From an uncultured Pelagibacteraceae bacterium (lineage in GTDB: Bacteria; Pseudomonadota; Alphaproteobacteria; Pelagibacterales; Pelagibacteraceae): DNA of 64,000 bases. Positions 1 through 9,337 of the stretch are shown piece after piece. Within the stretch, counting starts at the first letter, position 1. Every line of letters starts with the position of its first letter. The stretch spans positions 36,591-100,590 of the forward strand of contig CABYCK010000002.1 of assembly GCA_902517535.1 (NCBI GenBank), written 5' to 3'. Made by a program: the position numbers and the translations under genes. The notes below the pieces were generated by a model. It saw nothing but the letters and a program-made list of their open reading frames with translations, had not been told where the DNA came from and ran no database searches.

Positions 1-420
1 TTAATAGAGGCAGCTGGAAAATTCAATTTTAATTTAAAGATAGGTTGTCCAAAAAAATATTCGCCAGATAAGAGAATATTAAAATGGGCAAAAAAAAATA
101 AAGTTAATCTTCTAGTTACACATAAACCTGAGTTGGCTGTAGCAGAGTCAGATTGTATTATGACTGATAAATGGGTCTCAATGAATGACAAGGTTAATAA
201 AAAATTGAAAAAAAAGAATTTAAAGAATTATCAAGTAAATAAAAGATTAATGAGTCTTGCGAAATTAGATGCAATTTTTATGCACTGTCTGCCAGTAGGA
301 AGAGGCGAAGAGGTTACAGATGAAGTAATTGATGGAAATAAATCTGTAGTATGGACTCAGGCGCTTAACAGAATTCATGCACAAAAAAGCATAATTAATT
401 GGTGCCTAGGTTTAGGGTAA
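1..420 (+). CDS. argF: Ornithine carbamoyltransferase, C-terminal part (truncated by window start)
   Basis: Open frame from base 1; HCLPVGRGEEVTDEVIDG motif of OTCases. The ORF-track start at 133 is internal. Confidence 0.9.
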   Translation, partial: LIEAAGKFNFNLKIGCPKKYSPDKRILKWAKKNKVNLLVTHKPELAVAESDCIMTDKWVSMNDKVNKKLKKKNLKNYQVNKRLMSLAKLDAIFMHCLPVGRGEEVTDEVIDGNKSVVWTQALNRIHAQKSIINWCLGLG

Positions 421-954
421 AGGCTTTGGACTGCTACTTTTAGAGTTCATAAACAGTATAACTGAAGCTCTGTCTTTTTCTTTTCTTAAACCTGCAAATG
501 CCATTTTTGTTCCTTTAATATATGCCTGAGGTTTAATTAAATAAGAATTCATTTCTTCAAAAGTCCATTCTTTACCGTAAGCAACCATTGCTTTTGAATA
601 TTTGTAATCTCCTATTGTACCAGCTTTTCTTCCTATCACGCTCCATAGATTAGGACCTATCATGTTTTTACCATCAGTTGCTATCATATGACAGGCACTG
701 CATTTCTTAAAAACTTTTTCACCATGAGCTAGGTCACCCATTGCTAGTAATTGTTTGATATCGACTTTTTCTTGAATTTTTGTTTCTGATACAGCCTTAG
801 ATGTCGTAGAAGTTTCTAAACCCTCAATTTTATAAGCAGTCTCTTTAGGTTTATCTACATGAAAAAGAACATCAGCGAATTTTCCAATACCTATAACGAT
901 AAGCGCTGTAAGTAGAATAGCTGCAATGATTTTATTTATTTCAAAACTATCCAT
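412..954 (-). CDS. Membrane-anchored c-type cytochrome (CycM/cytochrome c552-like)
   Basis: N-terminal TM segment (IIAAILLTALIVIGIG), CSACH heme-binding motif, GPNLWSVIGRKAG and KMAFAGL typical of class I cyt c. Confidence 0.85.
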   Translation of the reverse strand: MDSFEINKIIAAILLTALIVIGIGKFADVLFHVDKPKETAYKIEGLETSTTSKAVSETKIQEKVDIKQLLAMGDLAHGEKVFKKCSACHMIATDGKNMIGPNLWSVIGRKAGTIGDYKYSKAMVAYGKEWTFEEMNSYLIKPQAYIKGTKMAFAGLRKEKDRASVILFMNSKSSSPKPLP

Positions 955-1045
955 AATTTTGATAAAACTTAATGACGTATAACACGACTACATAAAAAAA
1001 ACTTAAAATTACTTTAAATTTTTTGCGTCTTTGAGACGCATAATT

Positions 1046-1780
1046 ATGAACAAAATTGCGATAATAATACCATCTAGGCTAGACGCCCAAAGATTTCCAA
1101 ACAAACCTTTAAAACTTATAAACAATAAAGAGATGATTTTGCACGTACTTGAAGTTGCTTATAAATCAAATTTAGGAGAGGTATATGTTGCAACCCCCGA
1201 CCAAAAAATAATAGATTTAATAAAAAAATTTGGAGGAAACGCAATCAAAACGTCAAATGATCATCAAACAGGAACAGATAGAATATTTGAAGTTTTTAAG
1301 AATACCTTAAATAACAAACCTGACATCATTGTAAACCTGCAGGGTGATATGCCTAATTTAGATCCAGAGGTAATATCAAAACTTGTTTTTTATATGAAAG
1401 AAAAAAAATGTGACATTGGTACTTTAGCTAGTGATTTTAGAACAAAAAATGAAATTACAAATCCTGATGTAGTTAAGGTAGCAGTCAAAGAAAAATTTAA
1501 TAACAATATATTTCAAAATGCTTTAGATTTTTTTAGGTTAAGTGATGATCCTCCTCATAATTTATATCACCATATTGGCATTTATGCTTTTACTAACAAA
1601 GCTCTTGAAAAGTATGTTAATTTAAAAAGATCTAAGCTCGAGCTAGATAGAAAGCTTGAGCAACTTAGAGCTTTAGAAAACAATATGTCAATTCATGTTG
1701 GATTTGTAAAAACATTTCCACTAAGTGTTGACACTGAGCAAGATCTAAACGAAGTTAGGAAAATTTTGGAAAAAAAATGA
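1046..1780 (+). CDS. kdsB: 3-deoxy-manno-octulosonate cytidylyltransferase (CMP-KDO synthetase)
   Basis: IIPSRLDAQRFPNKPL, NLQGDMPNLDPE, HHIGIYAF motifs. ATG at 1046 preferred over TTG at 1031, which lies in a hairpin loop. Confidence 0.92.
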   Translation: MNKIAIIIPSRLDAQRFPNKPLKLINNKEMILHVLEVAYKSNLGEVYVATPDQKIIDLIKKFGGNAIKTSNDHQTGTDRIFEVFKNTLNNKPDIIVNLQGDMPNLDPEVISKLVFYMKEKKCDIGTLASDFRTKNEITNPDVVKVAVKEKFNNNIFQNALDFFRLSDDPPHNLYHHIGIYAFTNKALEKYVNLKRSKLELDRKLEQLRALENNMSIHVGFVKTFPLSVDTEQDLNEVRKILEKK

Positions 1781-2619
1781 AAAATTTAAAAATTGCAATT
1801 CAAGGCGAACTTGGAGCTTATTCGCATATAGCTGCAAATAATTTATTTAAAGATCCAGAAATTAAAACTTGCACGACATTTGAGGAAACTTTTAAGAAAG
1901 CTTTTGATGATGAAAATTATAAAATCATAATTCCAATTGAAAATTCTCTAGCCGGTCGAGTTGCGGACATACATTACTTATTACCTAAATACAAACTTCA
2001 AATTCATGGTGAATATTTTTTAAATGTTGAGCATAATTTGCTTTGTAAGCCAGAAGCAAAAATAGAGGATATAAAATATGTTAGAAGTCATGCTCAAGCT
2101 ATCGGACAGTGTCAAAATTTGATAAATAAAAAAAAATTCCAGTCTATAATTTCTGCAGATACGGCTGGATCAGCAAAAGATTTAGCAAAAGGAAATGATA
2201 AAACTATTGCAGCTATAGCTTCAGAGCTGTCAGCTAAAATATATAATTTGAAAATATTAGAAAAAAATATAGAAGACGAAAAAGGAAATGTCACTCGTTT
2301 TTTGATTATGGGAAAAAATCCGTTACAACCAGAATTTTCAAATGAAAAAAATTTTATCACGAGCTGTATTTTTAGATTAAAAAGTGAACCATCAGCTCTT
2401 TATAAATGTCTAGGCGGTTTTGCAACAAATCAAATAAATTTAACAAAACTTGAAAGTTTTTCTGTTAAAAATACTTTTGATCAAGCAAACTTTTATTTAG
2501 ATTTAGAAGGACACCTAGATCAACCTGGAGTTAAGAAGTCTATGGAAGAACTAGGCTTTCATACAGAAACTCTTGATATTCTAGGAGTTTATGAAGCATC
2601 AAAATTCAGGCAAAAATAG
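1777..2619 (+). CDS. pheA: Prephenate dehydratase with ACT domain
   Basis: IAIQGELGAYSHIAA, IPIENSLAGRV, NVTRFLIMG and C-terminal ACT domain (LTKLESFSVKN). Confidence 0.9.
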   Translation: MKNLKIAIQGELGAYSHIAANNLFKDPEIKTCTTFEETFKKAFDDENYKIIIPIENSLAGRVADIHYLLPKYKLQIHGEYFLNVEHNLLCKPEAKIEDIKYVRSHAQAIGQCQNLINKKKFQSIISADTAGSAKDLAKGNDKTIAAIASELSAKIYNLKILEKNIEDEKGNVTRFLIMGKNPLQPEFSNEKNFITSCIFRLKSEPSALYKCLGGFATNQINLTKLESFSVKNTFDQANFYLDLEGHLDQPGVKKSMEELGFHTETLDILGVYEASKFRQK

Positions 2620-2677
2620 TCCACAAAATTTAAATCTACCCTTGTAGTAATTAAATTGATCTTGATATACTCATATT

Positions 2678-2767
2678 GAGGTTGGCATCAGGTGGATGTT
2701 TCATAAACCCGGTCAGGTCTGAAAAGAAGCAGCCGTAGTGAAAATTATTCAGGTTGTTGCCTGCCTC
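2678..2767 (+). ncRNA. ffs: Small (4.5S-type) SRP RNA
   Basis: Conserved apical motif GGTCAGGTCTGAAAAGAAGCAGCC; terminal pairing GAGGTTGGCA with TGCCTGCCTC (8/10 matched). Ends approximate. Confidence 0.88.
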
Positions 2768-2773
2768 TTAAAA

Positions 2774-4444
2774 ATGACAAATAAAATTTTAGCACTTAAA
2801 TATAGACCGCAAGAGTTTAAAGATTTAATTGGTCAGGAAGTAATGTCTCAGACTATTACCAATGCGATTAAACTTGGTAAAACTCCGAACGCTTATCTAC
2901 TAACTGGAATAAGAGGTGTTGGAAAAACTACAACAGCAAGACTAATTGCTAAAGCTTTAAACTGCAGCAAGGATTTTTCTAAAGGAGAAAAATGTAAAAC
3001 CGATGAATATTGTCATTGCTCTGAAATTATCAATTCAAATCATATGGACATTTTAGAAATGGATGCTGCTTCAAAAACTGGTATAGATGATATAAGAGAA
3101 TTAATTGAAAACTCAAAATATAGCCCCACTAGCGCTAAGTATAAAATATTTATAATTGACGAGGTTCATATGCTTTCCAAGCAAGCTTTTAACGGGCTAC
3201 TAAAAACTTTAGAAGAACCTCCGCCGCGACTAAAATTTATTTTAGCTACAACAGAGGCAAGAAAAATACCCGCAACTATACTATCGAGGTGCCAAAGATT
3301 CGACCTTAAAAGAGTAAGCTTAGCGGAAATTTCAAAACTTTTAAAAGAAATTTCTTTGAAAGAAAAAGGAAAAATTTCAGAAGATGCAATCAAGCTGATT
3401 GGCAGAACATCAGAAGGTTCAGTTAGAGATGCCATATCTTTATTAGATAGAGCTCTTATATCAAAACCAAATCTTCAAAACAAAACTATCGAAGAAGAAG
3501 ATGTTCGAGAAATGCTTGGATTAGCCGATAGAAGTAAAATTATCGAGTTGTTTAAAGAAATATTATGCGGAGAAGAAAAAAAATCATTATCGATTTTAAA
3601 AGAACTTATAGATCAAGGAATAGATGCAAAATTATTTTTAAATGATATTTTAGAAATAATCTATCTCTTTAGTAGAAGATTAAATTTAGGCCCAATCGAG
3701 AAAGATATGACAATCTCAGAGTCCGAAATTCAATTAATTGAGAAATATTCAAAAAATATTGACATGCATGACATAGGTCTATTTTGGCAATTAACTATAA
3801 AAACAATAGATGATTTAAAGGTTGTGGGAAATGAAAATTTAACAATGGAAATGTTTGTAATGCAACTCCTTCATCTAAAAAATATTGAAAATAGAAAAGA
3901 AATTTCTGAAAATAATGTAACAAAAAATTTAGATGAAAGTTTAATAGGTGAAAATTTATCTGAAGAAGAAAATAAAAAAGACTTTACAAAACAAGTAAAA
4001 AACCAATTAAAAAATATAGATCAAGTAAAGTCAAATCCTGTAAAAAATCTATCTCCAGAAGCTAAACAAATAAAAATAGAAATTAAAAACTTTCAAGACT
4101 TAATAGACAATGCTCAAAAGGATAAAGAAATTGAACTAAAATATGATCTAGAAAGAAATGTAAAACTTGTTAGTTTTAACAAAGGGAAAATTGATATTAG
4201 TTTCAATGAAAAATTAAATAAAAATTTCATCAAAACTCTTACAGATAAATTATTGCAATGGACCGGTGAAAGGTGGATAATTTCTTTAAGCAAGAATGAT
4301 AATATAAAGAGCTTATATGAAAAAAATATTGAAGAAAAATCAAATAAATTTAATGAATTTAAAAAAACTAACAAAGCTAGGGAATTTTTTAAGTCATTTC
4401 CCGACGCTAAATTGATAAATATTTCAGAGGATAATAATGAATAA
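2774..4444 (+). CDS. dnaX: DNA polymerase III subunit gamma/tau
   Basis: ALKYRPQEFKDLIGQE, GVGKTTTARLIAKALNC, EVHMLSKQAFNGLLKTLEEPP. ORF-track start at 2738 lies inside the SRP RNA; ATG 2774 gives the canonical N-terminus. Confidence 0.95.
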   Translation: MTNKILALKYRPQEFKDLIGQEVMSQTITNAIKLGKTPNAYLLTGIRGVGKTTTARLIAKALNCSKDFSKGEKCKTDEYCHCSEIINSNHMDILEMDAASKTGIDDIRELIENSKYSPTSAKYKIFIIDEVHMLSKQAFNGLLKTLEEPPPRLKFILATTEARKIPATILSRCQRFDLKRVSLAEISKLLKEISLKEKGKISEDAIKLIGRTSEGSVRDAISLLDRALISKPNLQNKTIEEEDVREMLGLADRSKIIELFKEILCGEEKKSLSILKELIDQGIDAKLFLNDILEIIYLFSRRLNLGPIEKDMTISESEIQLIEKYSKNIDMHDIGLFWQLTIKTIDDLKVVGNENLTMEMFVMQLLHLKNIENRKEISENNVTKNLDESLIGENLSEEENKKDFTKQVKNQLKNIDQVKSNPVKNLSPEAKQIKIEIKNFQDLIDNAQKDKEIELKYDLERNVKLVSFNKGKIDISFNEKLNKNFIKTLTDKLLQWTGERWIISLSKNDNIKSLYEKNIEEKSNKFNEFKKTNKAREFFKSFPDAKLINISEDNNE

Positions 4445-4757
4445 TTTTGATGACATGTTGTCAAAGGCTAAAGCAATGCAAGACAAAATGAAACAAGTAC
4501 AAGAACAGATTAAAAATATAGAAGTTGAAGGCATTGCTGGAGGAAATTTGGTCAAAGTTATTTTGACAGGTGAATACGAATTAAAATCAATAGAAATAAG
4601 TGAAGAGGCAAAAAAAGAAGATCAACAAATTATTAATGATTTGATAATTGCAGCTTATAATAATGCGAAACAAAACTTAAAAAAAAAATCTTCAGAAGAA
4701 CTTTCTAAAGTAACAGGTGGATTAAACCTGCCTTTTGATTTAAAATTGCCTTTCTAA
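4437..4757 (+). CDS. ybaB: YbaB/EbfC family nucleoid-associated protein
   Basis: MLSKAKAMQDKMKQVQEQ; C-terminal GGLNLPFDLKLPF; dnaX-ybaB-recR synteny. Confidence 0.93.
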   Translation: MNNFDDMLSKAKAMQDKMKQVQEQIKNIEVEGIAGGNLVKVILTGEYELKSIEISEEAKKEDQQIINDLIIAAYNNAKQNLKKKSSEELSKVTGGLNLPFDLKLPF

Positions 4758-5356
4758 TGGATAATAATATTCCTGAAATTGATGAATTAATTAAACAATT
4801 TGCAAGGCTACCAGGCCTGGGCCCTAAGTCAGCCAAAAGAATAATACTTAAACTCATTCATAATAAAGATGGCATGGTTAAACCTCTGGCAAAGTCTTTA
4901 GCCCAAGTATATAAAAATGTTGTAAGATGCGATGATTGCGGGAATTTAAAAATTATAAATAAAATTTGCATATGTTCAGACGAAAATACATATGATAAAA
5001 TTTGCGTTGTTGAAAATTTAGCAGATATGTGGGTTATAGACTCAGCAAATATTTACAAAGGTCATTATCATATTCTAGGCGGAACTCTTAATTCTGGAGA
5101 AAATTATGATCAAAAAAATTTATTGATAGACTCTCTTGTTAAAAGAATAAAAAAAAATAATCTTAAAGAAGTTATCATAGCAACAAGTGCAACCGTTGAA
5201 GGTCAAACAACGGCTCACTACATTGAAGATACTGTTAAAAACGACAAGATAAAAATTACAAAATTGGCACAAGGTCTGCCAGTTGGAGGTGAAATAGAAC
5301 AGCTCGATGATGGAACATTGTTTTCAGCTTTTAAAAATCGCGTTCCGGTAACTTGA
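4757..5356 (+). CDS. recR: Recombination protein RecR
   Basis: LARLPGLGPKSAKRI-type helix-hairpin-helix, CDDCGN...CICS zinc finger, Toprim region YHILGGTLN. Confidence 0.95.
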   Translation: MDNNIPEIDELIKQFARLPGLGPKSAKRIILKLIHNKDGMVKPLAKSLAQVYKNVVRCDDCGNLKIINKICICSDENTYDKICVVENLADMWVIDSANIYKGHYHILGGTLNSGENYDQKNLLIDSLVKRIKKNNLKEVIIATSATVEGQTTAHYIEDTVKNDKIKITKLAQGLPVGGEIEQLDDGTLFSAFKNRVPVT

Positions 5357-5358
5357 TT

Positions 5359-7503
5359 TTAAGAGGAGATCTTTTTCTCTAACCTTTTTTGATGTAACAA
5401 AGGTTCAGTATATCCAGAAGGTTGGATTCTACCTTTAAACACAAGATCGCAAGCAGCTGAGAATGCTATTGAATTGTCGAAATCTTCCGACATCTTCTTA
5501 TAATTAGGATCATTTTTATTTTGATTATCAACAATTTTAGCCATTTTTTTCATAACTTCCATTACTTGTTCTTTATTACAAACATCATGATGTAACCAAT
5601 TTGCTATATGTTGAGATGATATTCTTAATGTAGCTCTATCTTCCATTAAACCAACATTATTTACATCTGGCACTTTAGAGCAACCGACACCTTGATCAAT
5701 CCATCTAACCACGTATCCCAAAATTCCTTGAGCATTATTTTCTAATTCTCGATTAATATCTTCAACAGACCAATTAGGTCTATCGGATTTTGGTATTTCA
5801 AGAAGATTATCTAATTTTGTTTTGGCTCTGGTTTTAATTTTTTTTTGCTCTTCAAAAACATTAATTTTGTGATAATGCATAGCGTGGAGTGTTGCTGCAG
5901 TTGGAGAAGGGACCCACGCACAATTAGCTCCAGATTTTAGATGTCCAATTTTTTGTTCCATCATATCTTTCATTTTATCCGGCATGGCCCACATACCTTT
6001 ACCTATTTGGGCTTTACCAGAAAAACCACAACTTAAACCAATGTCAACATTCCAGTTTTCATATGAATTAAGCCAAGTAGATTTTTTCATCTCGCCTTTA
6101 AAAATCATTGATCCGGCTTCAAAAGATGTATGCATTTCATCTCCAGTTCTGTCCAGGAATCCTGTATTAATAAAAACAATTCTATCTTTTACTTGTCTTA
6201 TACACTCTTTTAAGTTTACTGTAGTTCTTCTTTCTTCATCCATTATTCCAACTTTGATAGAGTATCTTTTAATTTTTAAAGCATCTTCTACTTTTTCAAA
6301 TAAATTATTTGTAAAAGCCACTTCTTCTGGGCCATGCATTTTTGGCTTAACTATATAAAATGAACCAGTCCTAGAATTATTTTTATTTTTAAAATCATGC
6401 AAGGCACAAAGTGTAGAAATAAAAGCGTCCAATATACCTTCGGGAATTTCAGAGCCATCTTTCAATATGACTGTAGGGTTGGTCATTAAATGCCCCACAT
6501 TTCTATTAAGCATTAATGCTCGACCATGTAATTTTAATTTCGGTCCTTCTTTTCCAGTATATTCTCTATCCGAGTTCAATTTTCTTATGAATTTCTTTCC
6601 TCCCTTTTTCATTTCGTGAACTAAATTACCTTTCATTAGTCCCAACCAATTTCTATAACATTTAATTTTATCATCAGCATCAACAGCAGCTACAGAGTCT
6701 TCGTTGTCTATAATTGTTGACAAAGCAGACTCAATTACAACATCAGATATATTGGCTTTATCATTTTTTCCGATAATATTATTTGGATCTACAATAATAT
6801 CTATATGAAGATTATTATTTTTAAATAAAATAGATTTTGGATTGGATTTTTCTCCATTATAGCCAATAAATTGATTTTTATTTTTCAATTGTTTTTTATT
6901 CTTGCCAAAGAAGAATTGAACTTCGTTATCATCTATTACAATCTTGTCAATTTTTTCCCAACTACAATTATCTAAAGGCAACGATTGATCAAGAAATTGC
7001 CTTACATAAGAGATTACTTTCCCCCCCCGATCAGGATTATAACTTCCGCCTTTTTCTCCTGATATTACATCTGTTCCGTATAGAGCGTCATATAAACTTC
7101 CCCATCGAGCGTTAGCTGCATTAAGTGCGTATCTGGCATTATCTACCGGTACCACTAATTGTGGTCCAGCAATTAGTGCAATTTCTTCATCCACATTAAG
7201 GGTGTTAATATTAAAATCCTCTTTTTCATCTACAATATAAGAAATAGATTTTAGAAAGTTTTTATATTCATTTTTGTTAAAAATCTTATTTTTATTTGCT
7301 AAGTGCCACTCATCAATTTGCTTTTGTATAGATTCTCTTTTTTTAATTAAATTTTTATTAATAGGGGCTAATTCTTGCACAACATCAGAAAAATTTTTCC
7401 AAAAATCATCAGGACCAATATTTAAGCCTGGTAAAATTTCTTCGTTTACAAAATTTAAAAAATTTGTATTAATTTTTAAATCGTTTTTAATTGTATAAGT
7501 CAT
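5359..7503 (-). CDS. glcB: Malate synthase G
   Basis: [68 protein letters not shown]. Confidence 0.96.
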   Translation of the reverse strand: MTYTIKNDLKINTNFLNFVNEEILPGLNIGPDDFWKNFSDVVQELAPINKNLIKKRESIQKQIDEWHLANKNKIFNKNEYKNFLKSISYIVDEKEDFNINTLNVDEEIALIAGPQLVVPVDNARYALNAANARWGSLYDALYGTDVISGEKGGSYNPDRGGKVISYVRQFLDQSLPLDNCSWEKIDKIVIDDNEVQFFFGKNKKQLKNKNQFIGYNGEKSNPKSILFKNNNLHIDIIVDPNNIIGKNDKANISDVVIESALSTIIDNEDSVAAVDADDKIKCYRNWLGLMKGNLVHEMKKGGKKFIRKLNSDREYTGKEGPKLKLHGRALMLNRNVGHLMTNPTVILKDGSEIPEGILDAFISTLCALHDFKNKNNSRTGSFYIVKPKMHGPEEVAFTNNLFEKVEDALKIKRYSIKVGIMDEERRTTVNLKECIRQVKDRIVFINTGFLDRTGDEMHTSFEAGSMIFKGEMKKSTWLNSYENWNVDIGLSCGFSGKAQIGKGMWAMPDKMKDMMEQKIGHLKSGANCAWVPSPTAATLHAMHYHKINVFEEQKKIKTRAKTKLDNLLEIPKSDRPNWSVEDINRELENNAQGILGYVVRWIDQGVGCSKVPDVNNVGLMEDRATLRISSQHIANWLHHDVCNKEQVMEVMKKMAKIVDNQNKNDPNYKKMSEDFDNSIAFSAACDLVFKGRIQPSGYTEPLLHQKRLEKKISS

Positions 7504-7519
7504 AATGCACCAATTTTTA

Positions 7520-7661
7520 CCCCATCTGTATTGGTACCTGAGAGATTTACTCCTTCGGTGAGATTCTATCCCTTTCCAGATCTATGTTTCTTACGGTCCT
7601 TTTGCCTGAGAGTTTCCGGGGTGGTTGCTCCTTCGGCGCTATAAATTAATAGTCTCTCCCG
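7520..7661 (-). promoter_or_regulatory. Tandem glycine riboswitch upstream of malate synthase
   Basis: Reverse complement reads cGGGAGAGAC...GCGCCGAAGGAGCAA...CTCTCAGGCAAAAGGACCG (aptamer 1, about 7593-7661), then ATCTGG...CACCGAAGGAGTAA-ATCTCTCAGGTACCAATACAGAT (aptamer 2, about 7520-7583), then the glcB start. Confidence 0.93.
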
Positions 7662-7783
7662 TTTTTTTTATGATAAGTACCAAGCTAGCACATAAAGTCA
7701 AATGTTAATTAATTTAAAAATATATCGTCAATTTATTGACTTATTTTATATCTATCTGTGGTAGTATTGAAATTATAACTAAT

Positions 7784-8890
7784 ATGAAAAATTATTTAGA
7801 ATTTGAAAAAGAAATTAAAAATTTAGAAGAAAAGGTTGAAAACCTGAAAAGCCCATATGGATCAGAGGGCATCTCTGAAGTAGACACAAATAAAATAAAG
7901 AAAACTCAAGAAGAAATTAATGAAAAATTAAAACAAACATATGCCAATTTAAATAGCTGGCAAAAAACTTTAGTTGCACGTCATGAAGACAGACCGAAAG
8001 CTAATTTTTATATTAAAAAAATATTTTCTCAATTTACTCTATTGTCTGGCGACAGATACTTTGGAGATGATAAATCTGTAATAGCTGGTTTTGGTCTAAT
8101 CGATAAAAAATCAGTTTTGATAATTGGTCAAGAAAAAGGAGATGATTTAAATTCAAGAATAGAAAGAAACTTTGGAATGATGAGACCAGAAGGCTATAGA
8201 AAATGTATAAGGTTAATGAAATTAGCAGATAGATTTCAAATTCCAGTGATAAGTTTTATAGATACACCTGGTGCTTATCCAGGAATTGGTGCGGAGCAAC
8301 GAGGACAGGCATCAGCGATAGCTAACTCAATAGAACAAAGTATGTCTTTAACTGTTCCAAATATCTCTGTGATAATTGGTGAAGGAGGCTCTGGCGGAGC
8401 AATCGCTTTAGCATCTTCAAATAAAGTTATTATGTTAGAAAATTCTATTTATTCAGTTATTTCTCCTGAAGGGTGCGCTTCTATTCTTTGGAGAGATCCA
8501 AGCAAGTCACTTCAGGCAGCAGAAGCAATGAAACTAACAGCAAAAGATTTGTTAAAGCTGAAGGTTATAGATGAAGTAATTTCTGAACCGGTCGGAGGAG
8601 CTCATAGAGATCCAGATACAATAGCATCAGATATAAAACATGCTCTAATAAAAAGTTTAAATATCTTTAAAGATTTGTCTAAACAAGAAATCTACGATCA
8701 TAGAAAAACAAAATTCCTTAAAATTGGAAGAGATCAAGGATTTAGTAAATCTTCTAATTTAAGAGACTCAAGTTTAAATTATCAAAAATCAAATTTACAA
8801 AAAATTCAAGAGAACCTAATTAAATATAGATTAGTTTATCTAGGGGCTAGTTTAGTGTTGATTGCGGGTTTAATTACATCATTTTTTTAA
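7784..8890 (+). CDS. accA: Acetyl-CoA carboxylase carboxyltransferase subunit alpha, with an added C-terminal hydrophobic segment
   Basis: TPGAYPGIGAEQRGQ, GEGGSGGAIALA, YSVISPEGCASILWRD; ATG at 7784 preferred. C-terminus YRLVYLGASLVLIAGLITSFF is TM-like. Confidence 0.94.
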   Translation: MKNYLEFEKEIKNLEEKVENLKSPYGSEGISEVDTNKIKKTQEEINEKLKQTYANLNSWQKTLVARHEDRPKANFYIKKIFSQFTLLSGDRYFGDDKSVIAGFGLIDKKSVLIIGQEKGDDLNSRIERNFGMMRPEGYRKCIRLMKLADRFQIPVISFIDTPGAYPGIGAEQRGQASAIANSIEQSMSLTVPNISVIIGEGGSGGAIALASSNKVIMLENSIYSVISPEGCASILWRDPSKSLQAAEAMKLTAKDLLKLKVIDEVISEPVGGAHRDPDTIASDIKHALIKSLNIFKDLSKQEIYDHRKTKFLKIGRDQGFSKSSNLRDSSLNYQKSNLQKIQENLIKYRLVYLGASLVLIAGLITSFF

Positions 8891-8935
8891 TACTGTTGCA
8901 AAAAAGCAATTAAATACTTTTTTTCTTTCAGGTAT

Positions 8936-8965
8936 TGACATTTTGCCTACAAATCTATTTAAGTC
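8936..8965 (+). promoter_or_regulatory. Candidate promoter of csp gene
   Basis: TTGACA at 8936-8941 with an AT-rich TATTTA/TTTAAG-like -10 about 15-17 bp downstream. Confidence 0.4.
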
Positions 8966-9019
8966 TCCGAGTTAGTTAATTACTAACTAAAGTAAACAAT
9001 AAAGTAAGGAAAAGTAAAA

Positions 9020-9232
9020 ATGAGTACACTTAAAGGTAAAGTAAAATGGTTTAATGGAACTAAAGGTTATGGTTTTATTGAACGAGAAGACAAAGAAAAA
9101 GACGTGTTCGTTCACTCTTCAGCTGTAAGAGAAGCTGGTTTAAAGTATTTAAACGAAGGTGATGAATTAACGTTTGAAGTGGAGAGCACGGAAAAAGGTC
9201 CTGCTGCAGTAAAATTGCAGAAAACATCTTAA
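9020..9232 (+). CDS. Cold-shock domain protein
   Basis: [34 protein letters not shown]1/RNP2 cold-shock motifs; upstream purine-rich SD (aaggaaaag). Confidence 0.95.
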   Translation: MSTLKGKVKWFNGTKGYGFIEREDKEKDVFVHSSAVREAGLKYLNEGDELTFEVESTEKGPAAVKLQKTS

Positions 9233-9252
9233 TTCTAATTTTCCAAAATGTA

Positions 9253-9298
9253 AATTAACGGGACACTTAGCTTTAATCAGTTTTTTGTCCCGGTAATT
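9253..9298 (+). other. Strong inverted repeat/hairpin downstream of csp
   Basis: AATTAACGGGACA (9253-9265) vs TGTCCCGGTAATT (9286-9298): 12/13 complementary, 20-nt loop; no U-tract after it. Confidence 0.6.
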
Positions 9299-9337
9299 CT
9301 TCCTTGAAAAAGACACAATTATTTCTTAAATAGTCGT

